From Actomonas aquatica (GTDB taxonomy: Bacteria > Verrucomicrobiota > Verrucomicrobiia > Opitutales > Opitutaceae): DNA of 64,000 nt. Below the pieces are notes generated by a model. It was not told the DNA's origin. It ran no database searches and saw only the letters and a list, made by a program, of their open reading frames with translations. Where the stretch lies: assembly GCF_019679435.2 (NCBI RefSeq), contig NZ_CP139781.1, forward strand, positions 3,286,001 through 3,350,000, in the 5' to 3' direction. The translations under genes and the position numbers were made by a program. Of the stretch, positions 1 to 8,362 are shown in pieces; the first letter of the stretch is position 1, and each line of letters starts with the position of its first letter.

Positions 1-1212
1 CTTGTCCTTGTTTCGCAGCTTGTCCTTGTCGCGGGCATTGATCCACACGCCACCGCGGCCGTCTTTCTTCAGCCAATACACTTCGTCGCCCACCTCCACA
101 AAGGCCGGCTTCTCGTCGTCCTTTTCCGCCAGCTTCAGACCGATGGACTCAAACGCTTTCAAGAGGTCTTCCTCGCTGTGCTTGAGGGCCTTGGCGAGGA
201 AGGACAACGAACCCGACTGGCCCGGACCGCGGCGATTGCGGCGCATCTTCGGCTTCACCAGCTCGATCACCGCTTCGCCTTCCGGCAGCGGCTCCGGCGG
301 CTTGTTGGCCTCGGCCTCCGCCGCAGCCTTGCGGGCGGCTCGCTCGGCCTCGCGCGCTTCGCGTTCGGCCTGCGCCGCGCGCTTCTTTTCCTGCTCGGCC
401 TCGTGTTCGGCCCGCAGTTCCTCCGACGCCGGATCCTCCGGGTCGAGCTTGCGCATCTGCGTCGGCTTAAACCGCGGCCGCGGCTTCTCGCGCACATTGA
501 TGAAGGTCTGACCGCGGTTGTTGCGGTTCAGCCAGTAGAGGTCGCCCTCAAACTCAAAATACTCGGGCAGGTCGTCGTCGTTTTCCGGCACGGTCAGACC
601 GCACTCCTGCAACGCGCCGAGCACATCCTCCGGCTCCTGCTCCCAACGGCGCGCGAGGTAGTCGATCGCCGCAGCCTCGCCCAGACCCTTCTGGTTGCGG
701 CGCAGGTGCGGTTTGATGGCGTCGAACAAGGTCGGCAGATCGTCATCGAGCGACATCTCATCCCAATCGTCGCCCAATGAAGCGGCCTCAGCCTCTTCGG
801 CGAGTGCCTCCGGGTCGTCGTCGCGCTCGGTGTCGCGCAGGGTGCGCAAACTCTCGTCACGATGGGATCCCTCTTCGTCGCCCTCGCCCGCGATCGCGGC
901 AGCGGCGGCCTCGCGAGCCTTCTCGGCGTCACGTTCGGCGGCCTCCTTGGCCGCGCGGGCGGCGGCGAGCTCGGCGCGGTTCTTCTCCTCTTCCGCCTTG
1001 GTCTGCGCCGCTTGGGCCGCCTCAAGCGTCCAATCGCGTTGCGTGCCGCGGCGAGCCAGCCCGTTAAAAGCCAGCGGATTATCGGGCGCGGTGCGGAAAT
1101 CGATGATCTCCCACTCGTCCTTGCCCAGTTGATTCAGAAAATTCTCCAGCAACTGCGGGTTCGCGAACCCACCCTTCCCGCTGCTGATCACTTTGTATTC
1201 CCAGATAGCCAT
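1..1212 (-). CDS. DUF4177-type protein with two copies of an ~80-residue module (C-terminus beyond window)
   Basis: An open frame runs from ATG at 1212 to the window edge (404 codons, no stop), so the protein is incomplete. The first ~65 residues (MAIWEYKVISSG, then LLENFLNQLGKDEWEIIDFR) match the pattern of DUF4177 domains: an aromatic start, then a Leu-rich helix followed by GxxxWEII. Next comes an Ala/Glu/Arg-rich stretch likely to form a coiled coil (about residues 70-105). Two related modules follow at about residues 166-244 and 319-396. Each opens with K-P-x-(L/M)-R-R-N, has a helix-rich middle and ends in a (L/V)YWL...RG...(F/W)IN(V/A)R(E/D)K strand segment. A charged Ala/Glu linker separates them. 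The reaction is unknown. The modules could bind nucleic acid or protein, since both are basic at the start and strand-rich at the end. A perfect palindrome lies 115 bp upstream. Confidence 0.75.
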   Translation of the reverse strand, partial: MAIWEYKVISSGKGGFANPQLLENFLNQLGKDEWEIIDFRTAPDNPLAFNGLARRGTQRDWTLEAAQAAQTKAEEEKNRAELAAARAAKEAAERDAEKAREAAAAAIAGEGDEEGSHRDESLRTLRDTERDDDPEALAEEAEAASLGDDWDEMSLDDDLPTLFDAIKPHLRRNQKGLGEAAAIDYLARRWEQEPEDVLGALQECGLTVPENDDDLPEYFEFEGDLYWLNRNNRGQTFINVREKPRPRFKPTQMRKLDPEDPASEELRAEHEAEQEKKRAAQAEREAREAERAARKAAAEAEANKPPEPLPEGEAVIELVKPKMRRNRRGPGQSGSLSFLAKALKHSEEDLLKAFESIGLKLAEKDDEKPAFVEVGDEVYWLKKDGRGGVWINARDKDKLRNKDK

Positions 1213-1326
1213 GAATGCTTGGTTTTTATGCGTTTAAGCGACCCACCCCTCCCAGATCGCACGCCCCCAATCGAGAACATTCTCACCCCCGCCCCCGCCA
1301 ACCACCCCTTCCTCCCCCCATCAAAG

Positions 1327-1347
1327 TTGTCACCCATTAGGTGACAA
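1327..1347. promoter_or_regulatory. Perfect palindrome, probable operator upstream of the DUF4177-type gene
   Basis: TTGTCACC and GGTGACAA form a perfect 8-bp inverted repeat around a 5-bp spacer (CATTA). It lies between two minus-strand genes, 115 bp upstream of the ATG at 1212. No T-run follows it, so it looks like a dimeric repressor site rather than a terminator. The cognate regulator is not in the window. Confidence 0.45.
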
Positions 1348-1401
1348 TTCGCCATTACCCCCTTAACAACAACAAGTTCCGATCCCATAAAAGGACACCT
1401 C

Positions 1402-1476
1402 CCCAGCCACCAGTCCCCAGCTACCAGCTACCAGCACCCAGCTACCAGCTACCAGCCCCCAGCTCCCCAGCGACCA
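1402..1476. repeat. Low-complexity CCAGCTACCAG-type repeat
   Basis: The stretch is built from imperfect reiterations of AGCTACC and CCAGC units (AGCTACCAGCTACCAGC and variants). It lies just beyond the stop codon of the esterase gene. It has no coding potential of its own and resembles the short simple repeats scattered through large GC-rich genomes. A related GTAGCGAGTA-type repeat occurs inside the Rhs gene near 17543. Confidence 0.6.
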
Positions 1477-1484
1477 GCCTGCCT

Positions 1485-2684
1485 CTACCGCTCCGCACAA
1501 ACCGTCCGCAGGAACTCCCGCACCGCGTAGCGCGTGAGCTGCCCACCTGGGCCGTGCAGGTTGTAGTCGAAGGCATGCACGCCCCACGGAAGCTCCACCA
1601 GCACGTGCGGCACCCCCTCGTCGTCCAGCTTCGCCGCCAGGCGCCGCGAGTGCTCAACCCAACACAGGGTGTCGATCGTGCCGTGCATGAGCAGCGTCGG
1701 CGGCGTCACGCCCTGCCGCACCATCCCCTGCGCGCTGGCCGAATCGTAGCGCTCCCGATTCTCCAGCGTCGGCTCCCCACCCAAAAATTGGTTCATCAAC
1801 TTCACCGAGTTGAGCACGTCGTCCTCCCGCGCCAGCGACCAAACGAAGTTCATGTCGTAGACGCCATACAGCCCGATGAACCCACGCACCGCCTCGTCCG
1901 GCGCGCCGTAGGCCACCGCACTCGCGATCTGCGCTCCGGCCGACCGACCCATCAGCACCAACCGCCCCGCATCGATGCCGAGCTCAGCCGCGTGCGCTTT
2001 TAGCCACGCGATCGCCACCAACACATCCTGTCCCTGCGCTGGCCACGGATGCTCCGGCGCCAGCCGATACGAGACCGCCGCCACCGCATAGCCCTCGCCC
2101 GCCAGCCAGTGGTTAAAGTCGACCAACTGCTCGCGGTCGCCGCCATCCCAGCCACCGCCGTGCACCACGATCACACACGGCACCCGCCCGGTCACCGCGA
2201 CTCCAGTCGGCGCATAAAAATCCAAACTCAACGCGTCCGCCGTCCCCGCCCCGGCAAACACCCGCGTGCTCACCCCCACCCGTTCCACCCGCGGAGTCGC
2301 CAACAACATGTCGCCAAACGAGGTCACCCGAAACGTCGACACCTTCGCGCCCAGCCCCTGCTCCACCGCCTGCGGCAACCGCTGACCCACCAGCGACGCC
2401 ATCACCGCCGGCGCCAAAAACAATCCCGTCGCCACCAAGCTCGCCGCAAACCCGCCCCCCACCAACAGCCACTCCCGCCGCGGCGACGCCGCATCACTCA
2501 CGCCCAACACCGCCCCATGCGCCACGATCGCACACGCCAACACCAGCGCGACGATACCCAGGTAGTGGCCAAACTCGCCCGCCACGATCGCCGCCTGCCA
2601 CACAGCCTTGTTCCACGCCTGCACCACCACCAGCGACGACCACGCCAGCAACGCCAAAGCCAAACTTAAAAACACCCAACGCAT
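1485..2684 (-). CDS. Membrane-anchored alpha/beta hydrolase (esterase/lipase, HSL/BD-FAE-like)
   Basis: 399 residues. The first ~100 residues hold three hydrophobic segments (about 4-24, 40-62 and 73-96), so the enzyme is probably tethered to the cytoplasmic membrane. The catalytic domain follows, with an HGGGWDGG oxyanion-hole motif (175-182), a nucleophile elbow GRSAG with Ser248, a probable acid Asp338 (HGTID) and His370 (GVHAF). This is the layout of hormone-sensitive-lipase and carboxylesterase families that hydrolyse short acyl esters. The substrate cannot be read from the sequence. The next gene rightward is on the opposite strand and starts 109 bp away, so the two are divergent. No operon partner is evident. 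Confidence 0.85.
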   Translation of the reverse strand: MRWVFLSLALALLAWSSLVVVQAWNKAVWQAAIVAGEFGHYLGIVALVLACAIVAHGAVLGVSDAASPRREWLLVGGGFAASLVATGLFLAPAVMASLVGQRLPQAVEQGLGAKVSTFRVTSFGDMLLATPRVERVGVSTRVFAGAGTADALSLDFYAPTGVAVTGRVPCVIVVHGGGWDGGDREQLVDFNHWLAGEGYAVAAVSYRLAPEHPWPAQGQDVLVAIAWLKAHAAELGIDAGRLVLMGRSAGAQIASAVAYGAPDEAVRGFIGLYGVYDMNFVWSLAREDDVLNSVKLMNQFLGGEPTLENRERYDSASAQGMVRQGVTPPTLLMHGTIDTLCWVEHSRRLAAKLDDEGVPHVLVELPWGVHAFDYNLHGPGGQLTRYAVREFLRTVCAER

Positions 2685-2793
2685 GCGAGCTCAGACCCCA
2701 CACCAACTCATCCGATCTCGCAAATCCCCATTCCCCTCCCCCAAACGTTTACCGCCCGCCAACGCCCAATCAAAAATCGAAAATCCCATCCCC

Positions 2794-3489
2794 ATGCGCC
2801 GCCTCGACCAACTCCTCGCCAACCTCGGCTACTGCTCCCGCCGGGATGCCCGCGCGTGGACCAAAGCCGACCGCATCACCACCACCACCGGCGAGCCGCT
2901 GAAAAACTCTGCCCAGAAAGTCGACCCCGCCGCCGTGCTCATCGATGGCGAGCCGCCCGACCACCCCGACGGCCTCCTCCTCCTCCTACACAAACCCACC
3001 GGCCTCACCTGCTCCCACGACGAGCGTGAAGGTCCGCTCGTTTACGAACTGCTCCCCGCCCGCTGGCGCGCCCGCAACCCCACCGTCACCAGCATCGGTC
3101 GCCTCGACAAAGACACCAGCGGCCTCCTCCTCCTCACCGACCAAACCGCCCTCGTCCACCAGCTCACCAGCCCCAAACACAAGGTCCCCAAAATCTACCG
3201 CGCCACCGTCGACCGCGACCTCGACCCCGCGCTCATCCCTCTCTTCGCCAGCGGCACGATCGAACTCGAAGGCGAGAAAGCTCCCTGCGCCCCGGCCGAG
3301 CTCACCCTTGTCGACGCCCGCACCGCCGAGCTCACGCTCATCGAAGGCAAATACCACCAGGTCCGCCGCATGTTCGCCACCCAAGGCTACCACGTCGAAA
3401 CCCTGCACCGCACCACCTTCGGTCACCTCACCCTCGACGACCTCCCCCCCGGCACCTACCACGAACTCCCCCTCACCACCTTCGCGTAG
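2794..3489 (+). CDS. rsuA: Ribosomal small-subunit pseudouridine synthase, RsuA-like
   Basis: 231 residues from ATG 2794, which is also the usual RsuA length. The frame is open upstream, but the residues before this Met lie over the divergent gene's 5' end and look non-coding. An N-terminal S4 RNA-binding domain (MRRLDQLLANLGYCSRRDAR) is followed by the catalytic motif GRLDKDTSGLLLLT with Asp105. Next come an RxTSPKHKVPKIYRA segment and GKYHQVRRMF, all characteristic of the RsuA/RluB/RluE/RluF family. RsuA isomerises U516 of 16S rRNA. Family assignment is firm; the exact target nucleotide is inferred from length and the single S4 domain. It is convergent with the vault-like gene, with a hairpin between them. 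Confidence 0.85.
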   Translation: MRRLDQLLANLGYCSRRDARAWTKADRITTTTGEPLKNSAQKVDPAAVLIDGEPPDHPDGLLLLLHKPTGLTCSHDEREGPLVYELLPARWRARNPTVTSIGRLDKDTSGLLLLTDQTALVHQLTSPKHKVPKIYRATVDRDLDPALIPLFASGTIELEGEKAPCAPAELTLVDARTAELTLIEGKYHQVRRMFATQGYHVETLHRTTFGHLTLDDLPPGTYHELPLTTFA

Positions 3490-3491
3490 AC

Positions 3492-3520
3492 GGCCGCCGC
3501 CGGAGCCGGCGACGGCCTTT
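3492..3520 (+). terminator. GC-rich hairpin between convergent genes, possible terminator
   Basis: GGCCGCCGCCGG and CCGGCGACGGCC can form a 12-bp stem with one G-T pair and a 2-nt apex, followed by TTT. It starts two bases after the stop codon of the pseudouridine synthase and lies before the convergent minus-strand gene. The T-run is short, so it could instead be a REP-like palindrome. Confidence 0.45.
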
Positions 3521-3534
3521 CACCGCAACCGCCT

Positions 3535-4746
3535 TCAACTTTCGTGCAGGTGCAGTTGGGCGGCGTCGCTCTTGCGGCCGCCGTCGATGCGAATCAGCCG
3601 ATCCGGGTGTTGGTATTGGGCCACCAAATACCGCGTGAGGTCGACCTTAAGATCCGCCGCGCCCGTGAGGAACGCCAGCCGTTGCGCGTCGGTCGCCTGC
3701 TGTTGCTGGAGGTCCAGTTCACCCGCACGTCGGCGCAGTTCGAGCGCCTGCTCCTCCGCCAACCGGTCGCGCTGCCGTCGCGCGGCATGCTCGGCCGTCT
3801 CCAGCTCCACCCGGTGCGTGAGTTCCTGTTTGGCGAGCTCCTGCTGCACCTGCTTGCGCCGTCCGTCGCGCTCCTGCTTCAGGTCGGCCAGATCCTGCGC
3901 TTGCCGTTCGGTCTCCGCCTCGAGCTTCAAACGCGTGCGCGCCTCGATCGCGTCGTCGTGCATGGTCTGCAACGTCGCGCTCGCCTCGTATCCCCGGTAG
4001 ACGATTTTCCCAATGCGATAGCCGGTCAGCTCCGCTCGCCGCACCAGTTGCGCATACGTATCCAATTCGTTGAGACGTTCGGTGCGCTCCTTGAAGGCTT
4101 CGAAAGTCAGCTCGGCGGCAAAGTCGATCACATCGGCCGTCGTCGCGTTGATGAAATCGGCAATGGGATCATGCGTGCGATCCAGCATCTCTTCGATGTC
4201 ACGTAGTTCGAAGAAGATCATCAGTTGCACGGTGATGAGCGCGTCATCCGCCGTGCGCACGTTCTCCACATCGTAATAAAGCTGATCCGGCATCACTCGC
4301 AGTTTCTCAAACTGCAACGCCCGGGCGACCTTGCGCCGCGGTTGGCGCGGATCCGCCCCATGCCAGCTGAACCGATGCAGCCACTCGTCCGGCGCCGGCA
4401 CGAACAGCGCCGGTCCCCGCGCCACCCGCCGTGTGACCCGACCGTCTTGCTCCCGGTAGATCACGATGGCCTCATTGGCATTCAGTTTCAGCTTCGGGGC
4501 AACCTCGATGCGCTCATGGCGCAGCGGGTCAAACCACAGCGCCGCCGGCCCCGCCCGGTGCTCGATCCCACCGTCCGCCCGATGCACAACAAGGTATTCC
4601 TCCGGCCCGGCGAGGTGTTGCTCCAGCACCTGCAACCGCGCCCCCCAGGTCCAGACTCGACGCGGCCCGTCCACCGTAGTGGCTCGACCACTACGATGCC
4701 AAACCAGCGCTCGCTCGCCTTCTCGAATCACGTGTGGGACAATCAT
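3535..4746 (-). CDS. SPFH/band-7 protein resembling the shoulder and cap helix of the major vault protein
   Basis: 403 residues, no signal peptide and no membrane segment. The N-terminal ~120 residues form short repeated beta units (RGPALFVPAPDEW, AGPAALWFDPLRHERIEV) like the GPxxYxPxxxExVE units of major vault protein (MVP) repeats. Residues ~120-250 look like an SPFH/band-7 shoulder: KLRVMPDQLYYDVENVRT, DDALITVQLMIFFELRD, then a DxIADFINATTADVIDFAA helix. A long Glu/Gln/Arg-rich coiled coil (about 255-355) matches the position of the MVP cap helix. The start ATG overlaps the pncA stop as ATGA, so translation is probably coupled to the NAD-salvage operon. Domain order is seen; the vault-type assembly is inferred. 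A generic soluble band-7 protein is the alternative. Confidence 0.65.
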   Translation of the reverse strand: MIVPHVIREGERALVWHRSGRATTVDGPRRVWTWGARLQVLEQHLAGPEEYLVVHRADGGIEHRAGPAALWFDPLRHERIEVAPKLKLNANEAIVIYREQDGRVTRRVARGPALFVPAPDEWLHRFSWHGADPRQPRRKVARALQFEKLRVMPDQLYYDVENVRTADDALITVQLMIFFELRDIEEMLDRTHDPIADFINATTADVIDFAAELTFEAFKERTERLNELDTYAQLVRRAELTGYRIGKIVYRGYEASATLQTMHDDAIEARTRLKLEAETERQAQDLADLKQERDGRRKQVQQELAKQELTHRVELETAEHAARRQRDRLAEEQALELRRRAGELDLQQQQATDAQRLAFLTGAADLKVDLTRYLVAQYQHPDRLIRIDGGRKSDAAQLHLHES

Positions 4747-5378
4747 GGCTTCAATCCTTTCTCCAACAGTTGCTTGCTATCCGTGAGGCGGACTCCGGCC
4801 GCGACCATGGCCGCCAACGCCCGCTCGACATCCCCGTCCGCGAGATCCACGCCACGGCAACCATCGGTGACCAACGTCACCCGGAAACCGGCCGCCACGG
4901 CATCGATCGCCGTGGCTTTCACACAATAATCGGTCGCCAAGCCCATGACCGCGACGTCGGTCACTCCCTGTGCTTGCAGATAGTCCGCCAGTCCGGTTTG
5001 GCGGCGACCGCCGTTGTCCTGAAACCCACTGTAACTATCGATGGCGACGTCAGTGCCCTTGGGAAACACCGCGGCGATTCTCGCCGCGTTCAGCTCCGGC
5101 GCAAATGCCGCGCCGGGCGTGTCCTGCATACAATGCACGGGCCACAGCACCTGCGGCAGGCCGCCGAGCTCTGCCAGGTCGCCGACCTGCGCGCCCGCAT
5201 GATTCGCCGCAAAACTCCCGTGATCGGCCGGGTGCCAGTCCTGGGTTGCAGCCACCACGTCAAAGGAATCCATCAAGGCATTGGCGACGGGAATCACTGC
5301 ATCTCCGCCCGGCACGCCCAAGGCGCCGCCCGGCAGGAAATCGTTCTGCAGATCTACGAGGATAAGAGCCGTTTTCAT
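4743..5378 (-). CDS. pncA: Nicotinamidase
   Basis: 211 residues from ATG 5378. A GTG at 5399 that overlaps the nrtR stop is an alternative start, but MKTALILVDLQNDF is the usual family N-terminus. It hydrolyses nicotinamide to nicotinate and ammonia in NAD salvage. The cysteine-hydrolase triad is visible: Asp9 in VDLQNDF, Lys107 in FPKGTD and Cys152 in TDYCVKATA. Metal ligands sit in QDWHPADHGSF (Asp47, His49, His53). The gene follows nrtR with almost no gap and overlaps the SPFH gene by 4 bp. It is therefore in an operon controlled by the NrtR sites at 6099-6146. Confidence 0.93.
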   Translation of the reverse strand: MKTALILVDLQNDFLPGGALGVPGGDAVIPVANALMDSFDVVAATQDWHPADHGSFAANHAGAQVGDLAELGGLPQVLWPVHCMQDTPGAAFAPELNAARIAAVFPKGTDVAIDSYSGFQDNGGRRQTGLADYLQAQGVTDVAVMGLATDYCVKATAIDAVAAGFRVTLVTDGCRGVDLADGDVERALAAMVAAGVRLTDSKQLLEKGLKP

Positions 5379-5395
5379 GGTGGGATCAGTTGGGT

Positions 5396-6085
5396 TCACA
5401 GTTCGAAATTGAAGCCGCGCTTGCGCAGCGCCTGGTAGGCCGCCTGGTCAAAGCGGTAGAGTCGGGCGGCACGATGCGCCACGTCCTGTTGGATCTCGTG
5501 CGTGTCCTGCAGCAGACCCATGCCTTGAATTTTTTTGCGAAAGTTCCGCTTGTCCAAAGGCTGCTCGAGGACCGTCTCGTAAAGCCGCTGGAGCTCCGAC
5601 AGCGGGAACTTCTCAGGCAACAACTCAAAGCCGATTGGCTCGTAGCGGATCTTACCCTTCAGCCGCTTGAGCGCCATGTTCACGATCTCTTCGTGGTCGA
5701 AGGCCAAGTCCGGCAAATCTGCGACCGGAAACCACGCCACTTCCTTCGCGTCGCTCGCCGCTCGCACCGCGTGGTCCATCAGCTTCACCAACGCGTAATA
5801 CGCCACGCTGATCACTCGTTCCCGCGGATCCCGCTCCGGCGCGCCAAAGGTGTAGAGCTGCTCCAGAAACAATCGGCTCAACCCGGTCTCTTCCGCCAAC
5901 TCGCGGCGCGCCGCCGTTTCCAAGTCCTCCGTCATTTCCACAAAGCCACCCGGCAAGGCCCAGCTGCCTCGGTGCGGTTCTCCGGCCCGCTGCACCAAGA
6001 GCACTTTGAGGTCGCTTTCATCAAAACCGAAAACGACGGCATCCACGGTGACAGCCGGGTGAGCATACTGGTAGGTGAACGACAT
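5396..6085 (-). CDS. nrtR: NrtR-type Nudix-related transcriptional regulator of NAD metabolism
   Basis: 229 residues. The N-terminal Nudix domain has an intact box, G47-x5-E53-x7-R61-E62-L-x-E65-E66-x-G68. The C-terminal ~80 residues ([26 protein letters not shown], then [10 protein letters not shown]) form the winged-helix domain typical of NrtR. In this family ADP-ribose, an NAD breakdown product, binds the Nudix domain and releases the protein from DNA. Placement directly upstream of pncA and next to pncB, with repeated palindromes upstream of nrtR and pncB, supports local autoregulation. The intact Nudix box leaves open a remaining ADP-ribose hydrolase activity. Confidence 0.9.
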   Translation of the reverse strand: MSFTYQYAHPAVTVDAVVFGFDESDLKVLLVQRAGEPHRGSWALPGGFVEMTEDLETAARRELAEETGLSRLFLEQLYTFGAPERDPRERVISVAYYALVKLMDHAVRAASDAKEVAWFPVADLPDLAFDHEEIVNMALKRLKGKIRYEPIGFELLPEKFPLSELQRLYETVLEQPLDKRNFRKKIQGMGLLQDTHEIQQDVAHRAARLYRFDQAAYQALRKRGFNFEL

Positions 6086-6098
6086 GGGACGGCAGGTA

Positions 6099-6115
6099 GG
6101 TGTTATTTCGACACT
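6099..6115 (-). promoter_or_regulatory. NrtR-type operator 1 upstream of nrtR
   Basis: On the minus strand this reads AGTGTCGAAATAACACC. A TTGACA -35-like hexamer (6122-6117, minus) lies directly upstream, so the operator fills the promoter spacer, and a bound repressor would block RNA polymerase. The same motif recurs at 6130-6146 and 7666-7682. Confidence 0.7.
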
Positions 6116-6129
6116 ATGTCAAATTCCAA

Positions 6130-6146
6130 TGTGTTATTTCGACACT
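6130..6146 (-). promoter_or_regulatory. NrtR-type operator 2 upstream of nrtR
   Basis: Minus-strand AGTGTCGAAATAACACA, identical to operator 1 over the first 16 bases. The two sites are 31 bp apart, about three helical turns, so two repressor dimers could sit on the same DNA face. Confidence 0.7.
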
Positions 6147-6188
6147 TAGTCGACACGTGAAAGCTCCATCAACGTTGGATCGCTCCGC

Positions 6189-7655
6189 TCACGCGCCGGG
6201 CGCTTCGCCGCGTGCTTGCTGGATGAGCTTGTGCTTCAACTCGTGTAGCTGAGGCCCGAGTCCGACCGGGTATTCGTGCGGATTCAGCAGGCGCCGAATA
6301 CCCGGGTGCGTGCGACTCAACTCGGCCCGTGCGTGGGCTTTGGTCTCCTCCAAAGTCGGGCGATCGTAGACCAGTTCGCCGTTCCGAAAAATTGGCTGCA
6401 GCAACAGCTCTTCGCTCGCCTCGGCCGTCACCCGCTTGCGCCGCATGCTGTCGGCCGGATCCACGATGGTGCGGCTCGTCTCGCCCCCCTCGCCTTCGTT
6501 GATGATTTGGTCACCCGCGATCAGGCCGTCCTGCACGAAACGACGCACCTGCAGGATGCCGGGATTCGAGACCTTGATCGACTGTTCCGAAAGTTTCAGC
6601 CGGTATTGCCAGTTCCCCGCACCGTCGCGAATCGCGCCGAGTTTGTAGACTCCCCCCAAAGCCGGTTGATCGAAGGCCGTCACCAGTTTGGTGCCAACGC
6701 CCCACAGCCCGATCTTGGCTCCCTGCTGCTTTAGCGAGGCAATGATCGTCTCGTCCAAATCATTGCTCGCCACAATCACGGCGTCCGGAAAACCGGCCGC
6801 ATCAAGCAGTTTGCGGGCTTCAATCGAGAGGTAGGCCAGGTCACCCGAGTCCAATCGCACGCCCACCATCTCGTGCCCCGTTTCGCGCAATCGCTTACCC
6901 ACCTCGATCGCCGCCCGCACGCCGTCCAGCGTGTCGTAGGTATCCACCAAAAACACACAGTTGTTAGGCATGGCATCCGCGTAGGCTTGAAACGCCTCCG
7001 GCTCGCTATCGAACGACATCACCCAGCTATGCGCGTGCGTGCCCTTCACCGGGATGCCGAAGAGCTTTCCGGCCAAAACATTCGATGTCGCTGCACACCC
7101 GCCGATGTAAGCCGCCCGACTGGCCGCCAGCGCTCCATCCACGCCCTGCGCCCGCCGCAGCCCAAACTCCAGCACCGGCTCGTCCTGCGCCGCCTCACAA
7201 ATGCGGGCCGCCTTGGTGGCAATCAACGTCTGGTAGTTGATGAGATTTAAGAGCGCCGTTTCCACCAGTTGCCCTTGCAGAATCGGCCCCTGCACCCGCA
7301 AGAGCGGCTCGTGCGGAAACACCACCGTCCCCTCCGGCACCGCGTCCACCTCGCAGGTGAACTTCAACTCGCGCAGGTAATCGATGAAGCCCTCTTCGAA
7401 CAACGGGCTTCCATCGTTGCCCTCCAGCGTCTGCAGATACGCCAGCTCGTCTTCATCAAAATGAAACGCTCGCAACCAATCGATCACGTCCGCCAAACCC
7501 GCCACCAACGAATACCCGCTCGCAAAGGGCGGCTTGCGGAAGAACAGGTGAAAGACGGCCTCACGCTCATGCGTGCCCGTCTTCCAGTAGCCGTAAGCCA
7601 TCGTGAGTTGATACAGGTCCGTCAGAAGCGGCGAAGCAGCAGCATGGTTTTGCAT
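6189..7655 (-). CDS. pncB: Nicotinate phosphoribosyltransferase
   Basis: 488 residues. Converts nicotinate and PRPP to nicotinate mononucleotide, the entry step of the Preiss-Handler NAD salvage route and the step after PncA. Family signatures are clear: [15 protein letters not shown] at the N-terminus, then [47 protein letters not shown] and [13 protein letters not shown]. The length fits the bacterial/human-type PncB rather than the ~400-residue E. coli form. Its ATG is 10 bp from an NrtR-type operator. The gene ends about 100 bp upstream of nrtR, with two more operators in that gap, so pncB and the nrtR operon are separately but jointly controlled. Confidence 0.94.
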   Translation of the reverse strand: MQNHAAASPLLTDLYQLTMAYGYWKTGTHEREAVFHLFFRKPPFASGYSLVAGLADVIDWLRAFHFDEDELAYLQTLEGNDGSPLFEEGFIDYLRELKFTCEVDAVPEGTVVFPHEPLLRVQGPILQGQLVETALLNLINYQTLIATKAARICEAAQDEPVLEFGLRRAQGVDGALAASRAAYIGGCAATSNVLAGKLFGIPVKGTHAHSWVMSFDSEPEAFQAYADAMPNNCVFLVDTYDTLDGVRAAIEVGKRLRETGHEMVGVRLDSGDLAYLSIEARKLLDAAGFPDAVIVASNDLDETIIASLKQQGAKIGLWGVGTKLVTAFDQPALGGVYKLGAIRDGAGNWQYRLKLSEQSIKVSNPGILQVRRFVQDGLIAGDQIINEGEGGETSRTIVDPADSMRRKRVTAEASEELLLQPIFRNGELVYDRPTLEETKAHARAELSRTHPGIRRLLNPHEYPVGLGPQLHELKHKLIQQARGEAPGA

Positions 7656-7665
7656 GACGCCCCTT

Positions 7666-7682
7666 AGTGTTGTTTTGACACT
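7666..7682 (-). promoter_or_regulatory. NrtR-type operator upstream of pncB
   Basis: Minus-strand AGTGTCAAAACAACACT: a perfect 5-bp inverted repeat (AGTGT/ACACT) around 7 bp, with the same outline as the two sites before nrtR. It lies in the 45-bp gap between the kptA stop and the pncB start, so pncB has its own regulated promoter. Confidence 0.72.
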
Positions 7683-7700
7683 TTTAAGACAAGATCAAAT

Positions 7701-8258
7701 TCACGCGGTCTCCACAGCCTCGCTGGAGAGAAACTGCGGCGGCACGTCCGCCGTCAGCCAGACGCCGTTCGCAGAACGCCAAAACATCCGTCCAGCCGCC
7801 ACCATTCCACCTGCATCCACGACCAAAATATACGGTCGTCCGTGTCGCGCCCCCACCTGCCGGGCCGTTGCCACATCTGCCGACAGATGCACGTGCAGCC
7901 GCCCCATCGGTTTGAGACCCTCCCGCTCAATCGCTTCCACAAAACGCGTGGCCGTGCCGTGAAAGAGCTGCGCTGGCGGGGTCGCGACTGCCAGATCCAC
8001 GTCCACCTGCACCGAATGCCCCTGATTCGCCCGGATGCGCTCGCCAGTATCGTCGATCAGGAAGCGCCGCTTTTCGTTGGTCTGCACAATCTCCAGCAGC
8101 TCCTCCGGCGTGATCACTACTCCCGCGTCGGCCGCGCCCCGCAACAGCTCACCCACCGCGACCCATCCCTGGGCATCCAGCGCCACCCCCGCCGCCGCCG
8201 GATCGTGCCGCAACACCAGACTTAGAAACCGTGACTTACGAACCAACTCCTTGCGCAT
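7701..8258 (-). CDS. kptA: RNA 2'-phosphotransferase, Tpt1/KptA family
   Basis: 185 residues from ATG 8258 (MRKELVRKSRFLSLVLRHDP). The frame extends 28 residues further upstream, but this Met gives the standard N-terminus. Tpt1/KptA enzymes move an internal RNA 2'-phosphate onto NAD, releasing nicotinamide and ADP-ribose 1'',2''-cyclic phosphate. Key positions are present: Arg17-His18 in LRH, Arg76 in IRANQGHS, LFHGT around His100, GRLHVHLS with Arg120, and a C-terminal GVWLTADVPPQFL. It lies immediately upstream of pncB, which fits recycling of the nicotinamide it releases. No tRNA ligase that would make 2'-phosphates is in the window, as is usual for bacterial KptA. Confidence 0.92.
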   Translation of the reverse strand: MRKELVRKSRFLSLVLRHDPAAAGVALDAQGWVAVGELLRGAADAGVVITPEELLEIVQTNEKRRFLIDDTGERIRANQGHSVQVDVDLAVATPPAQLFHGTATRFVEAIEREGLKPMGRLHVHLSADVATARQVGARHGRPYILVVDAGGMVAAGRMFWRSANGVWLTADVPPQFLSSEAVETA

Positions 8259-8362
8259 GCCCGCAACCCAAACCACGGCAACGGCAAAGACGATCGCGAA
8301 CTGATTCCCCGCCAGGCCGCCCGCCTCCCCCGCCTTGGCCAATCCGCGGAGCGATCAGGAAC

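Noticed and set aside
2049-2669. Plus-strand open frame of 206 codons opposite the esterase
   Set aside because: Its composition is dominated by Arg, His and Pro, typical of an antisense frame of a GC-rich gene; the minus frame has the full catalytic triad.
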